DNA from: DATFNV01 sp963827935
GTDB lineage: Bacteria; Planctomycetota; Planctomycetia; Gemmatales; Gemmataceae
Assembly: GCA_963827935.1 (NCBI GenBank)
Contig: CAWHCN010000009.1
Span: 347,322 to 411,321 of the forward strand
Reading direction: 5' to 3'
DNA length: 64,000 nucleotides
The notes beneath the pieces were generated by a model that saw only the letters and a program-made list of their open reading frames with translations, was not told where the DNA came from and ran no database searches. A program made the translations under genes and the position numbers. Shown one piece after another: positions 56,583-64,000 of the stretch. Within the stretch, counting starts at the first letter, position 1. Each line of letters begins with the position of its first letter.

Positions 56583-56683
56583 GGCTTGTGACTTCTCCTT
56601 TACGTTGAAACCAACGTGAGACACCATTGACACTGGCCCCTTGCTCAGCCACTTCATGCTGCTTTGGGGCACTTTCCCTAAAC

Positions 56684-56720
56684 GCAGGGGCTGGGCTGGG
56701 CACCCCGCGTACCTGGTTAC
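56684..56720. repeat. Intergenic hairpin repeat 6
   Basis: Minus strand: TAACCAGGTACGCGGGGTGC then CCAGCCCAGCCCC, following the stop of the small membrane peptide gene as in copies 1 and 3. Confidence 0.5.
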
Positions 56721-56883
56721 TTGAACAAGCGCTTGATGCACGCGGCAAACCCTCGCTCGCGGTTTTCTTGATCTCGCCATCGTCATCGACGGCAGCGACG
56801 ATCTTGACCACGAAGAACATCAGGAGGCAGCCGACCATCAAGAGGTTGATTAGATGATCGCCGATGGTGTCTGCGAATAGCAT
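56717..56883 (-). CDS. Small membrane peptide, about 54 aa (frame break)
   Basis: ATG at 56883: MLFADTIGDHLINLLMVGCL, LMFFVVKIVAAVDDDGEIK. In the neighbouring frame the sequence then reads ENRERGFAACIKRLFK and TAA at 56717, matching the ending of the adjacent 54-aa peptide (AKKGGIAILRNLFKK). The unshifted frame runs on to 56551 with poor composition. One small indel near 56785 is the simplest reading. Confidence 0.5.
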
Positions 56884-56894
56884 TGGATGCGCCT

Positions 56895-57059
56895 TTACTT
56901 TTTGAAGAGATTGCGAAGGATGGCAATGCCACCCTTCTTGGCCGCGCCTCTCAGGGCGTCATTGCCCTTGAGCCACTTGCACCACTGCCAGATGCCCAGC
57001 ACCATGATGAGCATGAAGATGAGGAACCCGAAGTTCCCAGACGATTCGGCTAACAACAT
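56895..57059 (-). CDS. Small membrane peptide, 54 aa
   Basis: ATG at 57059 with AAGGAG 7 nt upstream; TAA at 56895-56897. MLLAESSGNFGFLIFMLIMV, LGIWQWCKWLKGNDALRGAA, KKGGIAILRNLFKK: one membrane helix and a basic amphipathic tail. Paralogous in layout to the next gene. Its start region shares AGGAGTTCGTCATG with the 112-aa gene, which suggests duplicated translation signals. Confidence 0.6.
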   Translation of the reverse strand: MLLAESSGNFGFLIFMLIMVLGIWQWCKWLKGNDALRGAAKKGGIAILRNLFKK

Positions 57060-57104
57060 GACGAACTCCTTGAAAAAGGGCGAGGTTGTGGTTGACAGAC
57101 ATTA

Positions 57105-57443
57105 CTACAGTCCAAGGCCGCCGCGGCTCTGCTCCACCTCCGGCTGCTTCATCGCCTCGATGGGCAAGCCGTGGTCGGGGGCATGCTCCGGCGACGGTGT
57201 GTACTGCCCAGGCCCGTAAGGCACGAAGCCATTCCCGTTGAACAAGGCCGAGGCCATTTCCATTTGGCCCTGCACTCCGAGCCGCCCCAGCTCCGACCCG
57301 ATATCCGACAGGATGTTGCTGAGGGATAATCCAGGCGCGATGGCCTGCATACCTTCCTTGGCGGCCTCGATAAGCCCCCTCGACTGCTCGGGCTGGGTGG
57401 TCTGCTTGAGCATTTCTGACAGTTGCTGCTTTTCATTGGCCAT
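57105..57443 (-). CDS. Hypothetical 112-aa protein
   Basis: MANEKQQLSEMLKQTTQPEQ..., helical with Gly/Pro-rich C-terminal part (GNGFVPYGPGQYTPSPEHAP). AGGAG just before the ATG. Soluble; 62 bp downstream of the coupling ATPase gene. No family recognised; the Gln/Pro-rich ends suggest a flexible linker or scaffold protein. Confidence 0.6.
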   Translation of the reverse strand: MANEKQQLSEMLKQTTQPEQSRGLIEAAKEGMQAIAPGLSLSNILSDIGSELGRLGVQGQMEMASALFNGNGFVPYGPGQYTPSPEHAPDHGLPIEAMKQPEVEQSRGGLGL

Positions 57444-57505
57444 GACGAACTCCTAAACAAGAAACACGGGCGATGGATGGTTGTCCGGATGCGGCGTGGC
57501 GCTTA

Positions 57506-59278
57506 TCATGGCTTCTCCTGCCACTGCTCAGCGGCCACCGGGAAGTAGCCCTCCGCGCCGGACAATTTCCGGCTGACTAACACCGTCATGAAGACGGCGA
57601 ACAATCCGATGCCGGCGAGGATGACCGCCGACTCAACGAACGCCCTCACCGCAGGCCAGAACTTGCCGGGTCTTCTTGCAAACGATTCCTCGTAATACCG
57701 GACCAGCGTAGTCCAGATAGGCGGCACGCCGGGGGTGAAGGTGATGGCGATGCGCCCTGGCAAATTCAGGATTTCGCTCGCCTGGAGCAGCTCGCGGCCA
57801 GACTGAGACCAGTTGTCGTTGATGCTCTTTGAGTAGCTCGCGGACGACTGCCCCTGTTCCGACCGCTGGTGCGACGTACTCGAACTGGTGCCACCGCTTT
57901 CGACGATGATGGTGGATTTACCCAGCCTTTCCTCGATGTATTTCGCGGTCTGGGTGTCGTTGACCGCGAAGAAGACCTGAGACACGTTGGCCAGGAGTGT
58001 CTGGTCGGCACCGTCGGGCCAACATTTTTTCAACTGGCCGCAGTCCTGGTAATACAGCTGCATGCGAAGGCCGAAGCCGCGTCCGATGGTCAATGCGTCA
58101 GAAATCTGGTCCATCTTGCCGAAAATGTTCGCCTCATCGCACACGAAATGGACCTTGTTTGTTTCCTGCAATCCTCCCCGGACCACCCCTCGGAGCAACG
58201 AGCCGATCCACAGCCTGAGAAGCTGCGACAGCGCCGATGCCCTTTCCGGAGGGAGAATCAGGTATACGGTCATTTTTTGGCGGGTAAGGTCAGCCGGGTT
58301 AAACGTGCTGGTCCGAGTGGACGCCGCAATGGCCGGTGTTGACAGGAACCGCAGGAACCTCGCGATAGTGGACATGGTCGATGCCAACTCGCGCTCTTTC
58401 AGGTGCGTCAGGTTCCCGCCCATCCTGGCCAACATCCCCAGCCATGCGTCCGATCCGCACATCAACTCGGTGGCCTTCGCCCACTTCTGCGGGTTGCTGA
58501 CGATGTCACACAGGGCTTGCAACGACTTGTTCTCCTCCTCGCCGAACTGCACCAGCAGCGCCGCGACTGCGGCGATGCCGCCCTCGGCGTTGTCGAGAAA
58601 GTGAACGCCATCGCCTTTCTCCTCTTTGCGTTCCACCATCGCCGCCGCTGTCTCCCGGCAATCGTCGATGGCGTAGGGCGACTCCTTATCGATGAATTCC
58701 AGGGGATTCAGGGTGTCCGGGTGATCCGTCATCGTCTGGAATGGGTCCAGCAATACGACGCGGTGCCCCATCTTCCGGCGCGCATTGCCTGTAATCCTGG
58801 CAAGCTCACCTTTCAGGTCCACAACGACACATGAATCCTCACAGGTAAGCAAGAACGGGATAACGAAGGACACTCCTTTTCCCGCACCTGTGGGAGCAAA
58901 CACCGCCGTATGAACGACGTTGTTCAGCCTCACCAGCTTGGGCGGTTTCTTCCGGCGGCAGCCGAGAAACCGCTGGCAGGCGACTTCGGCGGGAACCGAT
59001 GAGTCGAACAGGCCCCGCGTGGCCGCAATCACCCCGGTCGTATCCTTCATCTGCCCGATGATTAGACCGTCGCCGCCGTCCACCATGCCCCGCAGGTCGC
59101 TGATCTCGGCCCACCGTGCCGTTCCAAAAGCATGGAAATGGTATCGCTTCTTGCACAGGGCGATGAGCACGCCGATGCCGAGGACGACCCACATCCACGG
59201 GAACAGAACGGCGAACAGGATGACGCAGTAGGCGGCCAGCAGCGTGGACGCAATCAGCATCCATCGGATGAGTTTCAT
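57506..59278 (-). CDS. VirD4/TraG-type conjugative coupling ATPase
   Basis: 590 aa from the ATG at 59278 (GGAGAC upstream). N-terminal membrane helix(es) (1-42), Walker A VFAPTGAGKGVSFVIPFLLT (about 127-146), VVVDLKGELARITG, Walker B KVHFVCDEANIFG (376-387), then LANVSQVFFAVNDTQTAKYI and a Ser-rich segment before a C-terminal membrane helix (AVILAGIGLFAVFMTVLV). The extra C-terminal helix is unusual for VirD4. It should recruit DNA or protein substrates to a secretion channel. No VirB4 or relaxase is seen in the window. Confidence 0.88.
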   Translation of the reverse strand: MKLIRWMLIASTLLAAYCVILFAVLFPWMWVVLGIGVLIALCKKRYHFHAFGTARWAEISDLRGMVDGGDGLIIGQMKDTTGVIAATRGLFDSSVPAEVACQRFLGCRRKKPPKLVRLNNVVHTAVFAPTGAGKGVSFVIPFLLTCEDSCVVVDLKGELARITGNARRKMGHRVVLLDPFQTMTDHPDTLNPLEFIDKESPYAIDDCRETAAAMVERKEEKGDGVHFLDNAEGGIAAVAALLVQFGEEENKSLQALCDIVSNPQKWAKATELMCGSDAWLGMLARMGGNLTHLKERELASTMSTIARFLRFLSTPAIAASTRTSTFNPADLTRQKMTVYLILPPERASALSQLLRLWIGSLLRGVVRGGLQETNKVHFVCDEANIFGKMDQISDALTIGRGFGLRMQLYYQDCGQLKKCWPDGADQTLLANVSQVFFAVNDTQTAKYIEERLGKSTIIVESGGTSSSTSHQRSEQGQSSASYSKSINDNWSQSGRELLQASEILNLPGRIAITFTPGVPPIWTTLVRYYEESFARRPGKFWPAVRAFVESAVILAGIGLFAVFMTVLVSRKLSGAEGYFPVAAEQWQEKP

Positions 59279-59411
59279 GAGTTGTCTCCTTTTTCTGGTT
59301 GACACGGACACGCGGGGCTCTAGTCCCCAGCACATTCACCTTGCTCACCGTTCACGCCTGTTGCGTTCACATATTCGCTTCTTGACCGGCCGCCTACGTC
59401 ACGGCGGGCAC

Positions 59412-59675
59412 TTATTCGGCCTTGCTCTTCCTCTCCTTCAACTGCTCCAGCAACTCGTGCAACGAGCGCCGTTCTTCCTGCTCCCAAAATGCCTCGGCAT
59501 CCTTCATGGGCGTTGCGAGGTACGATTCGATCTCTGCAATCATCCGGTCGATGGTAGCCATGTTTACCTCCGGCTTTCGCCTTTTGTCGTTCATCATGAG
59601 TTGGAAAACTTGTACGCCGTAACGGTCAGCCGCCTTGCGGGCTTCCTTCAAAGTCTCCCCCAGCAGTTCCACCAC
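59412..59675 (-). CDS. Hypothetical 87-aa helical protein
   Basis: GTG start, no strong ribosome site; the frame is open further upstream without an ATG. Helical throughout (VELLGETLKEARKAADRYGV, TIDRMIAEIESYLA, HELLEQLKERKSKAE), coiled-coil-like at the end. Between the coupling ATPase and the small membrane protein. Function unknown. Confidence 0.5.
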   Translation of the reverse strand: MVELLGETLKEARKAADRYGVQVFQLMMNDKRRKPEVNMATIDRMIAEIESYLATPMKDAEAFWEQEERRSLHELLEQLKERKSKAE

Positions 59676-59709
59676 TTCGGCTATGCTCAGTTCCTTGCCG
59701 GTGTGGGCC

Positions 59710-59919
59710 TTAGTTCCGGCTCGGCGTTGTTTTCTGCTGCATCCGCTTCTCCTGGATGCAATGTGCCTCCACGACCTTCCGCCTCCGACTTGCCGCGATC
59801 TTTTGGCTCATCCTTCGGATGCAGGCCCAGGCGACGTAGACCACACCGAAGCCGAAGACGACGAAGTAGGTCGCCGCTGCGATGGCCAAGAGGCCATAGA
59901 AAAACAGGTGATGGTACAT
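59710..59919 (-). CDS. Small membrane protein, 69 aa
   Basis: ATG at 59919 with AAAGGAAAG upstream. One long hydrophobic segment (LFFYGLLAIAAATYFVVFGF, GVVYVAW), then a basic cytoplasmic tail (SQKIAASRRRKVVEAH). Downstream of parB in the same operon. No family recognised. Confidence 0.6.
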   Translation of the reverse strand: MYHHLFFYGLLAIAAATYFVVFGFGVVYVAWACIRRMSQKIAASRRRKVVEAHCIQEKRMQQKTTPSRN

Positions 59920-60019
59920 TGCTCTTTCCTTTCATTGCGTCAGGTGATTGAAACCGATACACCGCCATCCACATGGAAGCGGTTGCGGACCGCAAGCCCT
60001 GTCCCGTTTACACCGGCGT

Positions 60020-60811
60020 TTAGCCCTTCGCCTTCGCCTTGTCGGCCAGGACGCGAACCACGGTCCTGGAATCGAGTCCCTGGTCAATCGCCCGCTTCAG
60101 CTCGGCGGTCAGGTCCTTCATGGCGTCGATGGCGAGTTCGAGGGTGATCCCTGCGCCGGTGAACTGCACCGCAACGCCGCTCGGCAAGGCACAGCGGAGC
60201 CGGGCAACCTTCACCGCGGCGGTGGTGCCATTGCGCTTCTTCCGCCCGGCCTGCTCGATGGTGTCCCGGCTGGCACCGGACAGCTTGAGGGCCAGCAGCG
60301 CGGACTGCTCCTTCTCATCCAGCTTCGAGGCCGCATAGCAGTCCGAGATGCCGACCTTGCCTGCCTTCAGGGCTTCTTGCCACGCCGGTATGCACTTCGA
60401 GGGCGACAGCAGCCGTGTCACCATCGAGGGATCGAGGTGCATGTCCTCGGCCAGGTTCTTCATCTGCCAGTGGGGGTTCATCATCATCAGCTCCGCACAG
60501 CCCATCCACTTCTCGTAGCCGGTCAGATCGGCCCGGTGCATGTTCTCGGCGAGCTGGATCAGCCGGATTTCCGAGTCGGACAACTTCCGGTCGGTGATGA
60601 TGACCTCGAGTTCGGGCAGGCCGACCAGCTGGGCCGCCCGGTAGCGGCGCTCCCCCCACAGCAGCGTCCCGTCCGGCCTGGCACCGACCGGCTGGAGCTG
60701 GCCGAGGCTTTTCATGGACGCCCCTAGCGACCGCAGGTCGGCTTCGCTAAACTGCTTGCGGGGCTGTTTTGGGTCGGTCTTGAAGAACGCGAACGGTTTG
60801 GTGGTGAGCAT
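60020..60811 (-). CDS. ParB/RepB/Spo0J-type partition protein
   Basis: 263 aa; ATG at 60811 with GGAGG upstream. ParB nuclease-like N-terminal domain (about 10-95) with the GERRYRA box in LLWGERRYRAAQLVGLPELE and IRLIQLAENMHRADLTGYEK, followed by an HTH region (MKNLAEDMHLDPSMVTRLLS) and SDCYAASKLDEKEQSALLAL. No parA beside it. It may bind a centromere-like site or act as an operon regulator; first gene of the operon. Confidence 0.88.
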   Translation of the reverse strand: MLTTKPFAFFKTDPKQPRKQFSEADLRSLGASMKSLGQLQPVGARPDGTLLWGERRYRAAQLVGLPELEVIITDRKLSDSEIRLIQLAENMHRADLTGYEKWMGCAELMMMNPHWQMKNLAEDMHLDPSMVTRLLSPSKCIPAWQEALKAGKVGISDCYAASKLDEKEQSALLALKLSGASRDTIEQAGRKKRNGTTAAVKVARLRCALPSGVAVQFTGAGITLELAIDAMKDLTAELKRAIDQGLDSRTVVRVLADKAKAKG

Positions 60812-60928
60812 CGTGGCCTCCGGGATAGCGTTTTCTCTCACTGCTTCAATCGTAAGTCCTTGATTCCGTAAGCTCTACGCGCACTCCAGGCATTCTGCAC
60901 GCAAGTTGCCAGAAAGAACCGAAGTACG

Positions 60929-61006
60929 ATGGCCAATAAGCAGAAGAACCGCACAGCGGAGCCGGACGGCGAGGCCGTTCAGCGCCTGCGCACCGAGAGG
61001 GGCTGA
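60929..61006 (+). pseudogene. Truncated tandem copy of the XRE gene start (25 codons)
   Basis: ATG at 60929 (GAAGTACG before it) reads MANKQKNRTAEPDGEAVQRL then RTERG and TGA; the full gene 6 nt later starts MADQVKNRTVAPDGKAIQRL then RIEKGW. The unit is about 84 bp, diverged, with TGA in place of TGG. It could be a decayed duplication or a leader ORF coupled to the XRE gene. Confidence 0.6.
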
Positions 61007-61012
61007 AGTGCG

Positions 61013-61783
61013 ATGGCGGACCAAGTGAAGAATCGTACGGTCGCACCCGATGGCAAGGCCATTCAGCGTCTGCGCATCGAGAAGGGCTGGCGCGTCGAAG
61101 ACCTCGCCAAGAAGGCCAAATGTTCCCTGAAGACGGTCGAAAATGTCGAACGCGGAGCAAACGTCTTTCTGTACACGCTGAGCAAGTTCGCCCAGGCGCT
61201 CGGCGTCGAGGTTTCGACCATGATGATAGGGACGGAACCCCCGGACCCGCCGAAGAAGGAGCGGCGTTTCAAGGTCCAGTTCACGCTCGAAATTCCCTTC
61301 GAGGAGTTCGACGAGTCCGAGCCGCTGGTCAGCTTCCTGGCCATGCTCAAGCAAATCGTGCAGGCCAAGCACGAGATCGCGGTCGCCGGCGTCGAAGAGG
61401 GAAGCACGATCATTACGCTGGAGATGAGCATGGACGACATCCAACGCTTGATTTACGAGTTCATGGACAGCGGTGCCAAAGTCGAACTAGACGCCTTCCG
61501 CGTAGCATGGCTGAAGCTGCCTGACAGCGAAGACTTCACGCTTACGCAAACCGCAGAAAATCTTGAAGACGGGACGGTTTCCGAGGAACCGCTCCGGGGC
61601 GTCGCGTACCGAAGGAGATTGCCTCCGCCCGCTCCCAAGCCACCAGCGACGACTGAACAACCTCGGCCCCAAGCAGAGTTCGAGCCTCTCCACGGAGAAA
61701 TCATCGAGGGGCTTCCAGAAAACATGGAGCCGCATGTTCCGGAGCACAAGCTCACGCACCCGAACGAAGACGAAGCCGAGTAA
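61013..61783 (+). CDS. XRE-family regulator with a C-terminal sensor-like domain, 256 aa
   Basis: HTH at about 14-70 (AIQRLRIEKGWRVEDLAKKA, KCSLKTVENVERGANVFLYT). Residues 85-170 form an alpha/beta domain with LVSFLAMLKQIVQAKHEIAV and GSTIITLEMSMDDIQRLIY, similar in pattern to small effector-associated domains of planctomycete conflict and signalling proteins. The tail is Pro/Glu-rich. Divergent from parB and probably the element's regulator. Preceded by a truncated copy of its own start. Confidence 0.78.
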   Translation: MADQVKNRTVAPDGKAIQRLRIEKGWRVEDLAKKAKCSLKTVENVERGANVFLYTLSKFAQALGVEVSTMMIGTEPPDPPKKERRFKVQFTLEIPFEEFDESEPLVSFLAMLKQIVQAKHEIAVAGVEEGSTIITLEMSMDDIQRLIYEFMDSGAKVELDAFRVAWLKLPDSEDFTLTQTAENLEDGTVSEEPLRGVAYRRRLPPPAPKPPATTEQPRPQAEFEPLHGEIIEGLPENMEPHVPEHKLTHPNEDEAE

Positions 61784-62035
61784 ACGCCGCTTTGGCCGAT
61801 GGTTCCCTCGGCGGATCGCCTGCGGGATCCGGTCCCCGTCGCCGTGCGTCGGCCACGCGACAAGCGCAATCCGAGTTCGAGTGTGAGAGCGGCCGACCTG
61901 TCCAACCCCCGCCTACCTCGGCGGGCCTGGCGAGCATGGTTTGATGCAATGCAACAATCGCGGAAACTGGCTATCAGTGCGATTCTCCGAGACATGTGCG
62001 GGTCAGTTATGGTATTATGAGACGTTAGGAGAGTG

Positions 62036-62252
62036 ATGGACTTTGACATGCACGACATTCCAGACACGGGGTTCCTACGATTGACCTCAAGTGTTAAGCG
62101 TTATTCCCCTCGGCAAAACCTGTTGGTGGGAAGGAGTGAAATCGGGACGTTTCCCGAAGCCGGTCAAGTTATCCGCCCGATGCACGGCTTGGCGGGCTGA
62201 AGATATTCGAGCGTTAATCAAAAACCTGTCTGATCCAGCGCCGACCAATTAG
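62036..62252 (+). CDS. alpA: AlpA-type phage regulatory protein (one frame break)
   Basis: ATG at 62036 after AGGAG. MDFDMHDIPDTGFLRL, then an extra A at 62084; the next frame continues PQVLSVIPLGKTCWWEGVKS, GRFPKPVKLSARCTAWRAED, IRALIKNLSDPAPTN to TAG at 62250-62252. The length is 72 codons plus 1 nt, as expected for a single insertion. The WW..VKSGRFPKPVKL..R..AWR signature is that of AlpA-family winged-helix activators of P4-type integrase genes, and an integrase of that class lies 340 bp downstream. Confidence 0.8.
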
Positions 62253-62589
62253 TACCGTGGCCTTGTAAAACACACTGATTACAAGTACAAGCTGAGACGA
62301 CTCGTATGCGATTGGTCTCACTAGGGGTACAAAATCGGGGTATATGCTTTTACTCGCATACGACAATTCTCTATACAAATCAATCTACTTATTTCACGAA
62401 TGTGAATACCGTAGGGGTCACCATTCTCTTGGACGCCTTCGTTCGCCAACATCCGACAAAACTGAGACTGAGAGCCAATCTACATGCGAATCAGGCCGCC
62501 GTTAGCGTCCGGCGAAAATCGTTGACATTCGGCCTAATTTCGGGGTACAAATCTCATTCGATACCCCACCGGATGAAAGAATGTACCCC
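62253..62589. promoter_or_regulatory. Noncoding region with repeated GGGGTA motifs upstream of the P4-type integrase
   Basis: GGGGTA/TACCCC occurs at about 62323, 62337, 62541 and 62558, with a related AGGGGTC at 62413. The stretch is richer in A/T than the surrounding DNA. Repeats at this position suit arm-type integrase or AlpA binding sites or an integrase promoter. No convincing gene. Confidence 0.4.
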
Positions 62590-63862
62590 ATGCCCAAGTC
62601 GCTTTCAGATGCAAAAGCCCGCAACGCCAAGCCAAGAACAAAGCCCTACAAGATCGCTGATGGTGAAGGGCTATTCCTCTTAGTCATGCCATCCGGCAGC
62701 AAATACTGGCGGCTGAAATACTTCTTTGCGGGCAAGGAAAAACTGCTGGCATTGGGCGTGTATCCTGAAATCACTCTGGCCGACGCCCGCGAGCGGCGTG
62801 CGCAAGCACGCAAGGTACTCGCCGCCGGGAACGATCCTGGGGAGGTGAAAAAAGAGGCCAAGCGGCTGGAGACCTTCAAGAGCGCCAATGCATTTGAAGT
62901 GGTCGCCCGCGAGTGGTTTGAAAAGCGCAAACACGAATGGGCGCCAAGTTCCGCCGATACCATGCTCGCCCGTCTCGAACAGCATATCCTTCCGAAGCTG
63001 GGCCCAAGGCCAATTGCCGACATCACCGCGCCGGAAGTTCTTGCCATGCTTCGCGTAGTGGAAGCCAGAGGTACACTGGAAACCGCACGGCGCGTGATGC
63101 AGATATGCGGGCAAATCTTCATGTATGCCATCGCCACCGGACGGGCCGAACGAAATCCGGTCCCTGATCTGCGTGGTGCGCTGAAAACCCCGGTCGCCAA
63201 ACATCATTCCTTCCTTAAAGCAAGTGACCTGCCCCATTATCTCAAGAACCTGGAGGCCTATGACGGCAGCCTGCAAACCAAGCTGGCCCTCCGCTTCCTG
63301 CTGCTTACCTTCGTCCGCACGAACAGAATTGCGGGGGGCACAATGGACGGAGATTGATTGGGACAAGGCCGAGTGGCGAATTCCTGCTGAACGCATGAAG
63401 ATGAAAGAACTGCATATCGTCCCGTTGTCGAGGCAAGCAATCGCCATTCTTCGGGAATTGGAAAAGCTCTCCGGCAATCGGCAGTATATTTTCCCAAACC
63501 AGCACAACCCGGCCACGTTTATGAGCGAGAACACCATGCTCTATGCTCTGTATCGCATGGGCTATCATTCACGCGCCACCGGGCATGGATTTCGCAGCAC
63601 CGCCAGCACGATTTTGAATGAGCACGATTTCCGTGCGGATGTGATTGAACGTCAGCTTGCCCACAGCGAACGGGACACCGTCCGGGCTGCTTACAATCAT
63701 GCGCAATACCTGCCGGAACGCCGGAAAATGATGCAATGGTGGGCCGATTATCTTGATAAGGTTGCGGCAAAGAAGCAGTCGCCGCGTTCATCGATCCCCG
63801 GCTTCTCAAGCCGGAGCCCCGGAAAGAGGCGCGTCAAACGGACGGACGAAGATCGCGGATAG
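62590..63862 (+). CDS. P4-type integrase (DUF4102 domain), one frame break
   Basis: ATG at 62590 (MPKSLSDAKARNAKPRTKPY): N-terminal DUF4102 arm-binding domain (IADGEGLFLLVMPSGSKYWR, GKEKLLALGVYPEITLADAR), core-binding domain, catalytic domain with LTFVRTNELRGAQW (first Arg), HGFRSTASTILNE, QLAHSERDTVRAAYNHAQYL with the Tyr. An extra A near 63325 breaks the frame just before the first catalytic Arg (3n+1 length). Composition is less GC-rich, suggesting a recent arrival, perhaps of proteobacterial type. Confidence 0.85.
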
Positions 63863-64000
63863 ACGGCGAGTGAAGGAGGACTCGGGGACCCCCGTCTGCG
63901 AACCTTATGCCGCCCTTGCAGGTCCCTACAATACAGGAATGCTGACCGACACGTGTAAGCGTCTAGGCTCGCCGTGCGTCTAAGGCATGTAGGCCTACCG

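Larger units (their letters stand above)
51017..61783. mobile_element. Integrated element at tRNA-Leu(GAG) with conjugation-type genes (right border not located)
   Basis: The integrase is next to the tRNA; to its right is a coherent minus-strand operon (ParB, TraG/VirD4-like ATPase, many small membrane proteins, HTH protein, pyruvyl transferase) and a divergent XRE gene. These are plasmid/ICE functions. The right attachment site may lie outside the window or be lost; the AlpA/P4-integrase pair at 62 kb marks another element. Confidence 0.5.

Noticed and set aside
54412..56720. CRISPR-like array
   Set aside because: The six hairpin repeats are separated by whole genes of different length, not by short spacers, and no cas gene is present. 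No CRISPR array was seen anywhere in the window.
61799..62020. 73-aa plus ORF after the XRE gene
   Set aside because: No ribosome site or recognisable pattern; composition fits a random open frame in GC-rich DNA.
62306..62683. 125-aa plus ORF upstream of the P4-type integrase
   Set aside because: Overlaps the integrase start in another frame, no ribosome site, and lies over the GGGGTA repeats.

Overview
The window is GC-rich DNA from a planctomycete, most likely a Gemmataceae-type bacterium. The clues are an ECF sigma factor next to a Ser/Thr kinase with TPRs, repeat-rich surface proteins that start with a 'LExLEDR' motif, a ThuA-dehydrogenase-HEAT-cytochrome c fusion of the PVC type, a DUF433/DUF5615 pair and an OGFr-like protein. 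This is inference from gene style; no rRNA is present.

Layout. (1) 1-3450: end of an integrated element, all on the minus strand: partial zinc-ribbon protein, small HTH protein, a 407-aa protein and a tyrosine integrase. (2) 3452-3524: tRNA-Arg(CCT). Its 3' end is repeated exactly (23 bp) at 16951-16973 and bounds a 13.45-kb island holding an integrase, XRE repressor, split terminase large subunit, Mu-I-like protease, primase, RecA-like ATPase, HTH protein and small ORFs. It has no recognisable portal, capsid or tail gene, so it looks like a phage satellite. An ISAs1-family IS sits inside it. The integrase frame runs through the att site. (3) 17.0-19.3 kb: leftovers of another element (RepA-like ATPase, repeats, a Cys-rich fragment). 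(4) 19.3-23.4 kb: ECF sigma factor and TPR kinase. (5) 23.6-30.8 kb: two repeat surface proteins sharing a structured leader, degraded remnants, and a metalloprotease cut at its N-terminus by nested IS elements (30.8-34.3 kb). (6) 35.4-50.7 kb: core chromosome with tRNA-Val(CAC), tatC, tatA, a B12-type radical SAM gene, an MDR dehydrogenase, a VWA protein, DUF5615/DUF433, the large ThuA-dehydrogenase, an Rpn-like nuclease, an OGFr-like protein and an SH3 protein. (7) 50.9-61.8 kb: tRNA-Leu(GAG) with an integrase, then a long minus-strand operon: ParB, small membrane proteins, a VirD4/TraG coupling ATPase, a four-copy family of small membrane proteins separated by repeated hairpins, and a pyruvyl transferase. 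(8) 62.0-63.9 kb: AlpA regulator and P4-type integrase of yet another island.

Many genes, including ordinary chromosomal ones, carry 1-2 nt frame breaks. In the kinase, VWA, alpA and P4-integrase genes the total length fits small insertions. The sequence is probably indel-rich (draft or metagenomic), so a single frameshift here is weak evidence for a pseudogene.

The most unusual parts are the small-membrane-protein array beside the TraG-like ATPase (54.0-60.8 kb), the integrase whose C-terminus is exchanged by recombination at att, and the capsid-less satellite.
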